A DNA stretch of 64,000 nucleotides, taken from Multifurca ochricompacta. Lineage: Eukaryota > Basidiomycota > Agaricomycetes > Russulales > Russulaceae. Position numbers and translations under genes: made by a program. The notes beneath the pieces were generated by a model that was not told the DNA's origin, did no database searches, and worked only from the letters and a program-made list of their open reading frames with translations. Of this stretch, positions 1 to 13,328 are shown one piece after another (within the stretch, counting starts at the first letter, position 1; each line of letters opens with the position of its first letter). The stretch lies in assembly GCA_022496185.1 (NCBI GenBank), contig WTXG01000124.1, forward strand, positions 1 to 64,000, read 5' to 3'.

Positions 1-18
1 ACTCATGATGATGATATA

Positions 19-3000
19 TCAATCAATCCGAGAGTCTTCGTCATTTAAACGTATTTCTTGCGTGAGAGCAGCGCTGAGAATGAGTTCATGGGAGTAGATG
101 GGATGGCCAGCTTCGGCGATAGGCCGCCATATCGATGAGTCTTCAGGACTGGAAATCACGTAGTGGTCGCCCGACACCTTCCCGCTTAGTGCGCGAACAG
201 TAGGGTTTTGGTGACGTATCTATCGCGCAAAAAGGATAAGAAAAAAAGGGCCCCCAAAACCAATCAGCCACCTTCGCTATACTTTGCGCGCTTGCGCTAT
301 TACTTCCCGTTGCTTACCTGCCCGCCGTGCGCCAAGACGACGTTCTTCAATAGTTTCTTATCAAGCGGCACTTTGTTTGTCACGTAGAAGACTTTGCCAG
401 CGAATAGCTGGCCCTTGTTCGCCTTAGCACGCTTTAGCGCGTCGGTCAACTTGAACTTCCATTTATTCTCGCTGGCAGGGTCCACAAGCACATACTTATC
501 GGCGGCTAGCCAAAAGGAAGGAAAATCAGTTGTCTTCAGACACAAGAGAGAATGGAACCAAGGATTTTTTTTAAAAAACGTACGGAGCAATTTCTTGACC
601 GCAATGGAATCGCGGACCCACTTCTCTGTCACGACAGCAGGGGCTACCGCCATAGCACAGAGGAGCTTTTCCGTGCGCGCGAGAGTTTTGACGATTAGAT
701 GAGTGCACTCATCTGGTTTCACACCCACTTTGGCACCCAATTTCGCCAAGGCCTGATCCAGAATACATACAAAAAAGGTTAAGAAAAAACCCAGCTGCTT
801 TCGGAAAACGTATCCGCACCTTTTCTTCGTTTTCATCTAAAGTGACTTGGGTAGCCAAGACCCCAACAGACTTCTCCCTGTAGCTTGACAGTCAGCTCCG
901 CGAGGAACAAAGTTACGATGGTATTACTTCTACTGGCCTGGAGTCTTCGCCGGAGGGTGCTTTCTTCACTTTCGTGCCCTTCATTCCCACCTTGCTTGAC
1001 GGGATCTCCGCCGTCCCCTGTGAGCTGGCTCCTACTCTATCCGCGCGTTCATCATCCCGCGCTCCAGCAGGGCGGTCCTTTCTCTTTACGCCGCTGAGGC
1101 GCCGCTTCTTGCGTTTGTGTTCATCATCAGAAGACGCGGGGGTGTCCGCCGCATGCGGGATCGACGCGCGCTTCTTACCCTTAGCCACCACCGCCTTTGA
1201 GCCCGCGTTTGTTTTCTCCCTCCCCTGCTGCTTAGGTTCAAGAATGTTAGCCGCTCGCACGTGGCCGCGCCGCATTTCCTTCTCAAAGTTGACAACATCG
1301 GGCATGACTTCGTCCCTCAATCGCTGCGAAGCCTTGGTCGCCGCAGAACGGCGTGACGCCTGTCTTGATGACCCTTCTCCCCGGTCCATGGTTGTGTCGA
1401 CCGTGAGGGGTGACAGAGGACGTCTATGCCCCGAGGATGTCAATTCCGACTGGGAGCCGTGACTCTTCGGCTTGACTTTAGTTGGACTTGTCTTCTTGGT
1501 TGATCGCTGAGGGGAACGCCCCAGAGCCCCGCCTGTCCCAATAGGTGGCATGAGGACCGATTCCATCCGAAGCGGGGTCACCGGGCGGGACCTTAACGGC
1601 GACTTCTGGGGTGCCTTTGATGGGGTTCTGACGGGGGAATCGGCGGTGGTGAACTTGGAACGCGCCGATTTTTTTGTCGGGGATGAAACTTCCTCTTCTT
1701 CAGTTGTCTCTGGGTCAGCTCCATGTCGGCGCTTCCTGGCTGAGGAAGGACCCTCATATGTACGCTGAAACGGAGAGATGAGTTGTCGAAATGGAGAAGA
1801 ACCCGCGCTTGCTCGTCTAGGAGATCTCCTGACACGTTTAGGTTCCGATTTTTGCGCTGCCTCGCGAGGCGCAGTTCGCCCTTGGTCTTTTTCCCCCACT
1901 CCTTGAGCTTCCTTTGGCTGAGATTGTACATTCATCCGTTCCTCACGGTCAAGGCCGCCGATGGTGTGTTCCACGTCTTTGTCCGTACGGGGGCCGGGAT
2001 TATTTACATTTGCCAGAGGCGAATTCCCTCCTTCGCGATGGTCTGGACCCTCTTCCATAGGAGTAGCCATATCCTGCCCATACGCCATCTCCACTATGAG
2101 GTTGGGAAGTGACTCGAGGATAACCTCACGCTGAATACCGCGCTCGCCAAGATGATCGGAGAAGTCGAGGCCAGGTGGGAAAACGATATATTTTTCCAGA
2201 CCGACAGAAAGGTTTTTCCATTGAATGAAGCAATCCTCTAGCCATGTATGATTAACGACTGGGATAGACCAGTTGCGTGCTTTGGTCGCCTTGTTACCTG
2301 AGATGCTGTATATTAGAAATGAGATATTAGCTGGACTACAGGGTGTTGATGGGTCGCATGGACATACAATGCGGCTATGAGTACAGTATTCTTACCGGAC
2401 ATACTCGGCGTGAAGTCGCGCCCATGAGCCCTATAAGTTTTTTGAGATAATCACGCGCATCACCGGTATAATTTGTGACTGTGATCTCCTACGCCGCATA
2501 ATGAGCAACCCCATTTAACTCAATAACCAACGAAACGCACATGGGCCAAAAACCCTTCAATCGGTTTTTGGGAATGGGGTAATGCAGTAATTGAGCCGTC
2601 GGCGTACCGATGGTTCCGGTGGACTCCACATGGAACAGCCAGGTAAGTGACCCAATGACTTTCCGCCCATTTACACCCTGTGTGAAGGGTCATTTAGGGG
2701 CTTCCTATTCTAAAATTTCACTGATGAAGCACAAGAAATTCACCTGCACGTAAAGATCTCCCCAGCGATAGCGCGCAATCAGAACGTCAAAGTTGTACTC
2801 CGAGTCTGTACTTTTGGCGTCGTATTCCACGGCCACTCCTCCGGAGCGAACTATACCAGCCTCAATGGCCTTCTTACGACCATCTGAAAGCTCAAGATCG
2901 GGACTGAGTAATATGCGCCTGTGGCCCCAGATATCTCGGGGCTCCGCCTGGCCCAGTCTCGCCTCTTGCTCCGCCGTCATGAGTACAGCCTTGTACAATG

Positions 3001-3809
3001 CTTTCTTATCTTGAGACAATTTGTTTTGTGGTCGCAATATGCTGTCTCCCACTTCACCAATTTCAGGGCTTGGCTTCCCAAATGTAAGGATTGGCGGGTC
3101 GGGCCACTCGTATGCCGCGGTGGAGAGACCACGTAGGCCAAGGCGCACCGAGTCATCGAACCAATGTGGGACGAGTACCTTAACTTGGGTTTCCTTGTGA
3201 TAGCGCATAGCGGTTTGATACTTTTCAGATCCAGGGCCAATAGCAAAGAGGTGCGTAACATCACGAGTAAGTCCAGCGCGCCACTGGCCCCCAAGAGCCG
3301 TAAATCCAGCGGAAAGTACTTCTACATCGGACGGAACGAGCTGGAAAGAGACTATGAGAGATCCGCGCGAAACAGGAATATCAGGGGGAGGTTGGACGCA
3401 CATCGGTCGCACACGCTACAACCCCGGAGAAGAGCATCGCGGGATCAGGGGAGAAGTGGTGCACACTGGCATGGCGATAAGGTTGAACATAGGATATTTA
3501 GAAACATACGTGTTCACTTACAGCTGAAGTTTCCCAAGGATCAGAGACCGGTCGACCCAGTAATCCTGGAGGGAACGGGTAGCATGTAGGGTGGGTCCGA
3601 GCTAGAGAGAAGCGCACTGTGACTGCAACACACCCTTCCTTCGCGTGATCTTGTCCTTCATAGTCAAGTGAGAGAGTGATAACATGGGTCGCTTCCTCCA
3701 GAGGTGCAGGTTGCGCGCCGTTGTGCTTTAACAGGAGAGTTAGCTCATCCTTTCTTTTCTCTGAAAGAGTAGAGCTGCAGAAGAAGTTGATCCCGTTGAA
3801 TATTGACAT
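19..3809 (-). CDS. rtt107: Rtt107/Brc1-like multi-BRCT genome-stability protein (two apparent frameshifts)
   Basis: Eleven exons on the minus strand: 3809-3618, 3565-3522, 3465-3402, 3340-2744, 2677-2541, 2488-2368, 2305-917, 877-820, 752-584, 505-318 and 177-19, about 1,040 residues, the size of yeast Rtt107. The N-terminal half holds tandem BRCT repeats (for example ALGGQWRAGLTRDVTHLFA and SIPVVNHTWLEDCFI). Exon 7 encodes a basic, Ser/Pro-rich disordered linker of roughly 400 residues. The C-terminus carries two further BRCT repeats, including AHGGQ, YVISSPEDSSIW and HPIYSHELIL. In yeasts this family is a scaffold recruited to damaged chromatin through gamma-H2A and works with Smc5/6 and Slx4 in replication-fork repair; the role here is inferred from family. 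The start is the first ATG of the first BRCT repeat. Exons 5 and 6 each need one extra base to stay in frame (near 2565-2569 and 2416-2420); all other junction phases close, so the breaks may be sequence errors. Confidence 0.85.
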
Positions 3810-6800
3810 GCTTTATGCCAAGTTCGGACCAAAAGAAAAAGAAACCAAAGCTGTCCCTTCTTTCGTTCCTGTACCGTGTCCTGTGGGTTGTCAGACAAGA
3901 GTCTGGTCGAGCTCCCTCCATTCCCTTCCCGTTGGTCAGTCTCCGTTCAGGCGGCGCGTCAGATTAGGTCACGTGAACAGTCACGCGGTACGCGACTTAC
4001 CTGTCACGTCACATGTCACACACGCATCTCTGGGCTGGGCTGGGCAGGTCCGCCTTTAATACTACTGTCACTGCCAGCCCAACCCAGCTAAGTACTTGTG
4101 CTGACGAGTTCACGCTTTTGTAAATGCTTAGCGTATATTGAAATGTTCTTTGGCGTAGGCTCTGTCTCCGAAGCCATTCGCAGATGTTGATATATTCCGA
4201 GCATCGCCCTCATCGAGTCGTGCGTTTAATTCACCCAGTGGCTTCTCAGCACCTCAAAGGCCCCGCGTCCCTGACCAGCCCGAATGCAACGAAACCTGTG
4301 TCCTGTCCTACATTGATAACTTTCTGAATTATGATCGCCGTATCCCCTTCACCGTCGGCATCACCAAAGGTGTCAGTAATAAGCAACCCCACTTGTATTA
4401 CCGGAGACCTTGAAAGATTACTGCGAACACAAAGGTGATTTTCTCGTCTTGTGATCGGGACGGCCATTCTTAGTTAGAACACCAGATTCATCCCCATTTC
4501 TTCCTAACAATAATTATTGCCAAGGCCAAGCAAGGTACATTTGAACTTGAAATTTAAGAGTGAGTGCAGCTTGAGTTGAGTTGTATGAATTGTGCTATTT
4601 TTGCACTCAATACATCGTCATTGACGCATCGACTAACTAGTCCATGGATACACGATGCATAAGATAGATAGAAGAACAAGGTGTTTACTGCGCACGCCCA
4701 TCCATGCTTATTTGTCATCCCCACTTGTGCGATTGGCGCTGGTGCTGACCACTCATGACCAGGCCCACCCTTCTTGGGCAATCTCCGCCGTTCAAGTCCC
4801 ATCTCCTTTTAATCAACAATAATCGAAGGGAGAGTGGTCATGTTCCCATCATCTTTTATTGGCTTTGATTTGAACACAGATCCGGCACCCCGATGCGGAG
4901 GAATGCGATGGCGCTGAGATTCCTTTATGACCGCGACCGCGTTCATGCATCGTGCCCTTATCTCTCCGTTGGCGCTGGTAAATACCCACAACCGTCATTA
5001 GTTCCCTCGCAACCTTCTCCGTCTTCCATATCTTCATGTTTTTACAGATGTGTACACCAGGGGCACTCAGTCTTTTTCATTACGTGTACGGAACATCAGC
5101 AACGGAGGCCATCGCTTTTGGCAGGGTAGAACAAAAGGGACATGTTTCGTCGTGCTTTACGTGTCTTAGACGCTCAACATCCTTATAAGCGAAAAGAGGA
5201 CAGCGACACAAGACAAGACAAGTGACAGACAGTACTAGTGGAACGACAGAGTGATCCCCGCCATGTTGTCGGTCGTGTCGTATACGCCACGCCACGCCAC
5301 AAATAATAGTCACTTGTCGCTCGGTCTCGGTATAATTTTCCCACAACTGGCGGTGCTGCTGGGCGTAATCAACCCAATTGCCTCCGCCGCCCTTTCCCGC
5401 CCTTTCCCGCCTTTGGCTAGCGAGTGGGAAGGTCGGCGACCTTCTCTGCCTTTCTTCACTACATGGATCCGCGCGCTAAGAGCTGTAAATCCTTTCTCTG
5501 CCCATTTTTGTAGTCGGAGAGCACACCTGCACATTGCACATTGTTTGCTCGCTTCCTTTTTGTTGATCATTCACTCGAAGGCTCGTTACGCAACCGTTTT
5601 AAGGTACGAAGCGAACCGTGACGCGGCGTAGCCATCCCATCGATCCAGTTTGTCAAGGTTTTTCTTCACTGCGCTCACTCATGGGTGAAACTTTGTTTTC
5701 CGGACATCAGCGCCTTACTGGATTCGTCTAGCGGTCCGAAGCAACCCCATATCTCGATCATATCATTTGCACGGCGACCTCTAAGCCTCTCACCTTCGCC
5801 TGCAGTAATTTCTATTGCTCCTTTTGTGTATCACAGCCTCGAAGGCATGAGGGCGATCCTTCTACGACACATCCCAAGCTGATACAGTTCAAGATACGTG
5901 TCGAGCCTCAGCGCGTGTATCCACCGAAAAGCTCCTCCTACCCCCCCCCTCTTTTTTTTTTTTCCTGTATTCTCTGCCTTGGCCTGGTTTCCTTGATGAC
6001 CTCTCACGTGATGGCACGGTGACAATAAACATCATCTTCTATCGGCCGGGTCAAATCGCTCTTGTTTGTATGGATACAGACTGGTCAAACCTCATGCAAC
6101 GGTGGCGCACGTAACACACCTCCCCGCAACGTCACTATGGAACGTATTTTAACCCTTATGGCACCGGGTCACAAATCCCATTGCATATCATGCGCAGAAT
6201 GACTCTCATGGACGCGTTTGAGCTTATCCGTAGTAGTTTTGGTTTCAGATTTTGCTGTGATGGATTAACAATTATCATGTGTTCTTATTTGCTGTCCAGA
6301 CTCCACGCACGCACGAAAACACGAAGACGATGTACACATCATAGGACACGCTGCACAACGCATAGGGAAACGTACTCTCAGTTGGTCAACAAACCGTGCC
6401 AATAGACAAGCGGCGTGATGCAGGATTCCCTTTTAGGAAGGGCTCTGTGCTATCTCCTCTCGGAGCTGTAACGCACACGACGAGTAGGGTGGAAATTACC
6501 TAACTACACCCTCCCCCCCTCCCCCTGACCTGGAATCCTTTAAGGTTCAAACCTGCGGAGGAACATTCGCACCTGTAGTAAGAACAATTCTTTTGGGCTT
6601 GACAAGGCCACAAATTGCTCTCGTTTTGAGGGGGTCTTCCTGTTGGCTGCTTGTCATTTTTTGACCCCGAGAATGGTGGCACAGACTCCGGCATTGAGCG
6701 GATGATGGACTGCATGACTGCATGGATATATGGGTGCTTTAGGTAATAAACGCGCCTTTGACCCACCACTGTACATTTGCAATCCTCCCGCGCCTAAAAG

Positions 6801-8499
6801 TCTCCAACACGTCCCGGTAACATGACACGTGGCAGGACGGGCGGGGCGCTCCCTCAAACGTGTCGGCGTTCGACGACCCCCTTGAGACAGATGGTATTGC
6901 TTGAACCGGGTCACTGGGATTGATAGATCCGTATAAGGTACCAGGGCCTCTTGCACTCATTCTCATTTGGCTCCCAACCTTTACTTACTTACTTGAGACT
7001 GGGGATTTGGGGGAAACCCGACAGGGAAAGCGTCGAAACCAACAAAACAAGAAAAAACTGGTTTCAACGGGGTCCATAAGATCATCATCATCATCACTCA
7101 TCATCAAGAAGCCAGTATAGCACTTGTGGTGTGGGCGTGGGTAAACCCATCCGGCGCCGGGCGCCAGGAAATGTCGATCAGACTCGGTCGGCCGGCGCCG
7201 GACATGGGCCGACGCTGCTAATTCGGCAGTCGGCGGTGCCTCGCGAAACCCATGCTGCCATGATGAACCTGAAAAAGGATCAGCACGGCACGGACATTCC
7301 ATCACCAAGGGCAACACAGACCACTGGGGAGGCGGCGCATCTATCAGGGAGCTCACTAGAGACTATTCCGGGTTCCCCTTAAGGTTGTCATCCACACGGG
7401 CTATTATCGAGCGCATGGCAGTTGCCCACCACACGACGCAGCGTGCGACTCACCCTCCCCCCACAATAAGTGTGTCATATGATTTTCAACCTCATAGGAA
7501 GGGAGCTAAGTAGACACGCACAACCAATCTCAAGTATAGCAACACCTTAGAACCCGCGAACTTCGCTTCCGCTCTAGTAATCAAGATGGGTAAGGCGATC
7601 GAGTTGGGGGGGTGAGGAAGGGGGGGGGAGGGGGAGATCATCTTGTGGCCTTCGGCTTCTTGAAAAAGATCGAGTTCACCGCAAGACCCAAGATGAGAAT
7701 GAATCTAGTAGAAATGAAAAACTCCTGGGGGGAGGTGAGCGACTGCAGGAGCTTGAGTAACTTTACCCTTGACTGATAATGCTTTGAAAGTTTGAGAAAC
7801 AAGGGACTGGGTCCGCATTTGGCGCCGAACGGCGCTGAGCGAACATCCTTCGAATTGAGGCTAGCCCAGAAGGGCAGGGAAAAGGCCGAGGAAAAATTCT
7901 AAAAGGCAACTTGAGGCGCGCCTGGATTTTGGGTATCAGCTGGCATTTTACCTTTGTGGAATCTTCGATAATTATGGGAAAGGGATTTGAGGACGGCGGG
8001 GAAACCGACTATTGGTCGAGCCGCGTCTACGGGCCCAAGCGTGAGGAGCCCAGCCGTTTCAAGGGTGTCTGTTATAGCACCTCCTTAGCCGGTGTCAATG
8101 ACTATGGGGGCGACAAACAAGGGATCAGCAGATTCCCCTCCCCGGAGGGCCATATTGCTTCGCTTTGATCCCGTCCTTCCTCACAGTTGTAACGTCAAAA
8201 ACCCAGCGCACGCGTGAAAGTGATTTGGTCCCGTCGTTTCCCCCTCCATCCGCGGTTGACAAAGTTTATACAGCAAACATCACATCACACCCCCCCCCCC
8301 CCCTTTTCAACTACCACTTCCACGACCTGCTTGCTCTCATAAGCCGCCACAGTTCTGGAATCTCGGATATCCGCGACCGCCACGCCCCGATCACACCGCA
8401 GTTCGCTCGCCTGACTTATCCGTGCGACATCGCCGTTCACGTACTTCAAGACGCGTTCCCTTTGTCTCCCGTCCACGCTCGCGTCTGCCGCTGAGTATC
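3810..8499. other. Long intergenic region with no recognised gene
   Basis: I recognise no conserved protein here on either strand. The only open frame I considered is 4246-4467 on the minus strand (73 residues), which matches no family I know and has no clear splice partners. The stretch holds several low-complexity tracts: a purine-rich run with long G blocks at about 7610-7640, a CAT-type triplet run near 7081-7108, and a run of 14 C at 8290-8303 about 200 bases upstream of the HMG-box start. Much of it is probably the upstream control region of the HMG-box gene, which is commonly long in regulators of fungal development, plus the 5' flank of the Rtt107-like gene. Confidence 0.5.
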
Positions 8500-10031
8500 A
8501 TGAGCCGTCTTGACTCTTTGGTACAACATTCTCAAGCCAGCTCGGACTCTGCTGCATATCGGCATCCTCGTTCAGACAGGAGTAGTCCCCGTGCCGATTC
8601 GGACGATGGCGCGTCGTATAACCATCGTCGCGGGTCCGTGAAGGCGGATGAGATGGCTCCAGGTCAGTTTCTAGCTCAGCAACCCCATGCTCACCTCACC
8701 ATTTCTGACTTTCTACTCCGCAGAGGACACTCAACTAACTTCTCAGGCACTCAATTCTGACGGTACGCCAAGACGGCCGATGAACGCGTTCATGATCTTT
8801 GCGCGTCGTAGGCGACCTCAAGTTTCTGCAGCCAACCAGACCATGCGCACAGGGGATATTAGCAAGATATTGAGCAAAGAATGGAACTCCATGGACATGG
8901 TGAGCAGGAGGAGTAGATTCGCTTGTGGCGTGCCTTTCTCCTTCCTGCTTAACTTGCAATGTTTTTTTTTTCTAGGCGGACAAGCAGTTCTATCTCGATC
9001 AAGCCAAGCGTTTGAAAGAGACCTTTAACTCCAAATATCCTGACTACGTTTACAGGAGACGACCCAACAACTCACGTAAGAAGCGCAGGCCAGATGGGAC
9101 TGTCAACCCGCTACTGGACGGTTCGACATCAGGTGAAGCGGGGGATGACTTCCCTGCTGCGCACGATTTCGACTACCAGTCGGTTGATGGGCAGGATGCA
9201 GTGCGAGAACTAGCCCCATCTCGCCACGGTTCACACCCTGGCGTGGCGTCGTCGGTATATGACGATAATCCGAACGTTCCATCCTCGCATCCAGCTCTCT
9301 CGCCCTATGGATACCCCCCTACGAATGACTATCCAGGGAGTCACGTCCCCTCATCGGGCACCCGCCTTCCCCACCTTTCATCCATTCACGACCACCACCC
9401 ATCGTCCGAGGCCCCTTCGCTGGCCCCGCTTCCTTCTCACCACTATTCTGACACGTCGATGCATTCCCACGCGTACCCCTCTCACGCATCTCATCCCTCT
9501 ACGAGTGCGCCATCTTCGAGTGCTTACGGACCAGGCCATATTACGGGTTCTTCCTTTTGGGGAGGTGCATCGTCTGGCGTCCGTGGCGACCACGGAAGAG
9601 CCATGCAGCAGCCAGCATGGACCTCGGCACCACCACCTGTGATACCCCCCCTTAATGTTGGAGAGCAACTTCGCGAGCGACCTGCTCACACTAAAAATGA
9701 GGTGAGCTATAGTCCGATTTCTTATCCTTCTCTGTCTTCTCTTCCCCCCCCCGTCCCTGGTCGACTCTTTCAACCTCCCCGGCGATTTCCAGCGCTTCCT
9801 TGCACGTGTCTTCTCGCTCTTCTTCTAACGTTTACCTCCCCCCCCTCCCCCCCTTTCAGGCGCTCTCCTCACCGTTTTTTCCGGCTTCTCATTCGCCAGG
9901 AGCGTATCAGAGCTCTACTTCGTCCTCCTCCACTCCTTCCGGGAGTCCGGAAAACTACTACTCGTCAGCTTCTCAACTTCACGGAGGCTCGTACGGAGGT
10001 AGGGCAGGCGGCGGTGCTGGCGGCGGGTACG

Positions 10032-10068
<37 letters not shown>

Positions 10069-10301
10069 GGGCATGTACAATTCGCATCCGGTACCGCATT
10101 TCAGCACGTTACATTACGCTTCTAGAGCTGATGAGTTTGTTGCAGCTCCCGCATCCACAGTCGAGGTCGTCGCGACCATCGTTGCACTCGTTAGGACTCG
10201 ATTCAGGGATGCCTCCATTAGGTGCCCCTTCTACGAGCAGCGCCGCTTATACGAGCTCAAGCATGGACCACTGGCGCACAAAAATAGGCGGGCAGCCATA
10301 A
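8500..10301 (+). CDS. HMG-box transcription factor, MATA_HMG/Ste11-like
   Basis: Five exons: 8500-8662, 8724-8899, 8976-9701, 9860-10090 and 10146-10301, giving 483 residues with every junction phase closing. The HMG box occupies about residues 70-140: it opens with TPRRPMNAFMIFARRRR and continues through SKILSKEWNSMD, a Lys/Gln-rich helix and YPDYVYRRRPNNSRKKRR, which also looks like a nuclear localisation signal. This box type (PMNAFM) is the sequence-specific class found in fungal mating and fruiting regulators such as Ste11/Prf1 and Coprinopsis Pcc1; I cannot say which orthologue it is. The rest is a Ser/Pro/His-rich low-complexity tail with a glutamine tract of about 12 residues (10032-10068). 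The last intron (10091-10145) is needed to reach the natural-looking C-terminus ending in MDHWRTKIGGQP. An upstream in-frame start at 8422 adds a basic, unlikely extension and was not used. Confidence 0.85.
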
Positions 10302-12053
10302 GATTACCCCTCGGGTATCCTCTTTCGATCGATTCCCTTTTTTTTGTGATTTTTGTGATTTTGTTTTTTCTTGTCTTGTCGGACATTGGTACAATTGCCT
10401 TATTGTTACCATTTGTTTTGTGATTGTCTGTCTGAGCTTAGATCTTTCCTTTCCCTTCCTTCTCTGTTCCAGATCGTTTGTTACATCGTTACACCTGCTT
10501 CGTTCTGATCGAAGTGTCGTCATTTCTATTTTGCTGTGTAGTTCCCCTCCCCCCTGCACTCAACTTTTCTCATGCGTCATGTGTAAACTACTCTCTTGTT
10601 CCCTAGCACGTCTTTTCTTTCTTACTGTTTCACCCTTCAAGTAAATGTTATTCTCGAAACTTTGTCCCGAACGAGAGAACCCCATGAAGCACGCCTAGTT
10701 GTTCAAAGAATGCCCCCAAAAATTCTGACGCTAACCGAGTTTGCGACCGCCGCGATAGGCTACATACACGCCACTTGCCTACCCAACGCAACGACTCCCT
10801 AGGATCAAACGCGGCTGAAGCATGGAATTCAGGGACAGCCTTTTTTTCATTTTTTTTTTTTTCATCCGCGTCTGTCTCTTGCGAACAGTTGCGCGTTTTT
10901 CGTTCCAACGCGGGACCTGCCGAGCCTATGAGCGTAAAATGCATCACGACACGTTTGATTTGATTTGATTTGAGCAGCGAGGGCGTATTCTAGTTCTATT
11001 AAGGGAGTGGCGGCGGCACGACGCGTAACGTCCGAACCGTGAGAATGGGATGGGTGAGAGAGACAGAGAGACAGACAGAGACAGATCAGAGATAGAGGCA
11101 TATGAACCCACACCCCTCGAGTACGGTGTGAGCCCAAGCTGGATACGGGGTTCCGACTTACGATCCGAAAACTAAATCGCATCCGTTGAGATGTAGGGCT
11201 GTAGGAAGGGTTAGTGTTTTTTTTTTCGGGGGAGGGGGTGGGAGGGGAGAGGTAATTGGTCCTCCATGCGTGGACCGCGGAATCAACCGATAACACGGAA
11301 AGGGCGCTTTGAGTGAGGTACCGTGGACCGGGGCCGCGCTAGAAAGAAGTTGGAAGTATGTACTTATTGGGTTGTTGGAAACGTAAGAGGAGAAAGGCGA
11401 GAGGGCGAGGGCGAGAGAGGTACGTATAGGGTCATAATTGTGCATGTCATGGTCATGGTCATGGTCATGATGCAGCACAGAAGAGAGGGGGGAGGGGGGG
11501 AATAGGGCTTGACGTCATTTGTCTTTATAACGAACAAACCTAACTAAGCTCATGAATCTGGGATCTCTTATATGTTTTATACCATAGCCTCTGAACCCCT
11601 GCCTGTAGACTAAGACTAACTATACAATGCCAGCGCAGGGAGTCAGCGAGTCAGCGAGAGCGAGAGCTAAGAGCTAACTAAGCGGAAGTATAAACGTCAG
11701 CGTCAATGTCGCCTAGTCGCGTAGACCCGACCCCCGAGACCCCGAGACCCTGAGACCCCGAGGCTCCGAAGCCCGTGAAACCAAACCGAAACCCGAAAAC
11801 CGAGAAAAATAACAAACAAACAAACCAAACTGAATGTTGTGACAGTAATTTGTCACATATCACGTGATATACCCGACCCCGACCCCCCTTTACCTTACAC
11901 ACGATTATTATCACGTGGTTCACTGACTTTCGGCGTTAAAACTTACCGAGCCCCGAGCCCGATGTTCCAATTAATTATATTTATATATAATTTTGATATT
12001 GATATGACCGACCATCAAACAAACTTACTCTTGTCTTGCCTGCCTCTACATAC
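10302..12053. other. Intergenic region: 3' flank of HMG gene and upstream region of reductase gene
   Basis: No gene recognised. Early bases are T-rich and probably form the 3' untranslated region of the HMG-box gene. Low-complexity tracts follow: an imperfect GGTCAT tandem repeat at about 11446-11471 and a repeated GACCCCGA-type tract at about 11725-11765. The last 250 bases upstream of the reductase start carry two CACGTG motifs, listed separately. Confidence 0.5.
11857..11917. promoter_or_regulatory. Two CACGTG E-box motifs upstream of the dienoyl-CoA reductase
   Basis: A perfect 14-base palindrome (ATATCACGTGATAT, 11857-11870) and a second CACGTG at 11912-11917 lie about 140-200 bases upstream of the reductase ATG. 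CACGTG is the core site of basic helix-loop-helix factors. That they regulate this gene is inference from position only. Confidence 0.4.
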
Positions 12054-13328
12054 ATGTCTAAGTCTCAATCAAAGAAAGCGCATGTACTCCCCGTCGTTGA
12101 CTCGACAGCCGTCTTCAAAGATGACATTTTCAAAGGCAAAGTTCTCTTTTGTACAGGTGGTGGTTCTGGCATATGTCGGGTTATGACGCAAGCTGTCGTA
12201 CGTCTAGCCGGGTCTCCAACGTGCACTACTTCCCCACCTGGATTTACCAATTCACTTGCTTCCCTCGTACCATTTAGATGCGACACGGTGCAAGCGCCGC
12301 TATCGTAGGCCGGAAAGTAGGTTGATAATCCACACTTATCGGTGACACCGCGTCCCTGACGTCCGTGTTAGCGAGGCTCGTCTGTCCATAGCGGCCAAGG
12401 AACTTTCTGAAGCCACTGGAAGCGCTTGTATTGCCCTCAAGGCAGACGTCAGGGATCCCAAACAAGTTCAAACTGCTGTTCAACGGACGATCGAAAAATA
12501 TGGCAGGATCGATTTCGTCATTAACGGTCGGTCACATTCTTGCCCCTCTTGCCCCACTCGCTCGCCACTGATTCATAATTTTTTTTTTTTAAATTTGTTT
12601 TTCTGTGTTTTCTGACCTCAGGTGCGGCGGGGAACTTCCTTGCACCCATTTCTGGCCTCTCCGAAAATGGATTCAGGACCGTCATCGAAATTGATACGGT
12701 AAGCCCCACCCCCCTCCCCTCTGCATAAACGGGGCTGAACACCGAAGGGGTGGTGCCCGATGTAAGCTTGGAACGTACCATGTTATCAAAGCCACCCTGC
12801 CGCACGTGCAAGCCTCAAGGGATCCTACATCCACGTGAGCGCAACCCTACACTACCGGGGTACGTATTCTCGCCGCCCTCCCTCTCCACACCCAACACCT
12901 TCCTCCCCATATTTAGCTCTCTGACCATGTCTTGTATAGGCACACCATATCAAGTACATGTATCGGCCGCGAAAGCTGCAGTAGATGCCCTCTCTGCCGT
13001 CCTCGCAGTCGAGCAAGGTCCTCACGGTGTCCGCTCGAACGTCATCGCTCCTGGCCCTATTGCTGGTACAGAAGGAGTGGATCGTCTATCGCCCAAAGGT
13101 CCAGGCTCAGATGAGAACTATTGGCCCGTTCCCACAGGTCGCAAGGGAGAATCCCAAGATGTCGCCAATGCGGCCGTTTTCTTGTTCAGCGATGCAGCCA
13201 GCTTCATCTCAGGCCAGGTTCTTGTCGTCGACGGCGCTTCTGAACATCTCAGAGCTGCCGCGTTGCCTTATCCCCAAAGCGTTCTCGATCCGGCATCTGT
13301 CCAACATTTGATCAAGGCGAGGTTGTAG
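12054..13328 (+). CDS. SPS19: Peroxisomal 2,4-dienoyl-CoA reductase (short-chain dehydrogenase), one apparent frameshift
   Basis: Six exons: 12054-12197, 12278-12316, 12376-12526, 12622-12698, 12767-12859 and 12940-13328, about 297 residues, normal for the family. The enzyme uses NADPH to reduce 2,4-dienoyl-CoA esters during beta-oxidation of unsaturated fatty acids. Visible landmarks are the nucleotide-binding TGGGSGI motif near residue 27, an [14 protein letters not shown] segment matching the NAAGNFL region of peroxisomal DECR2/Sps19 enzymes, the [11 protein letters not shown] segment with the conserved active-site lysine, and a Rossmann-fold C-terminus. The protein ends in ARL, which fits the PTS1 peroxisomal import consensus. 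Exon 5 is one base short near 12815-12821; all other phases close, so the break is either a sequence error or a recent mutation. The acceptor of exon 3 is the least certain junction. Confidence 0.85.

Noticed and set aside
2541..2677. An extra small intron to explain the frame change in exon 5 of the Rtt107-like gene
   Set aside because: No GT...AG pair of usable length spans the five-base region; a single-base indel is simpler.
4246..4467. Minus-strand 73-residue open frame as a small gene
   Set aside because: No recognised family, no clear splice partners and no promoter or neighbour support; left as part of the intergenic entry.
8422..8499. Upstream in-frame start for the HMG-box protein
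   Set aside because: It adds 26 arginine- and serine-rich residues with no family support; the ATG at 8500 gives a typical N-terminus.
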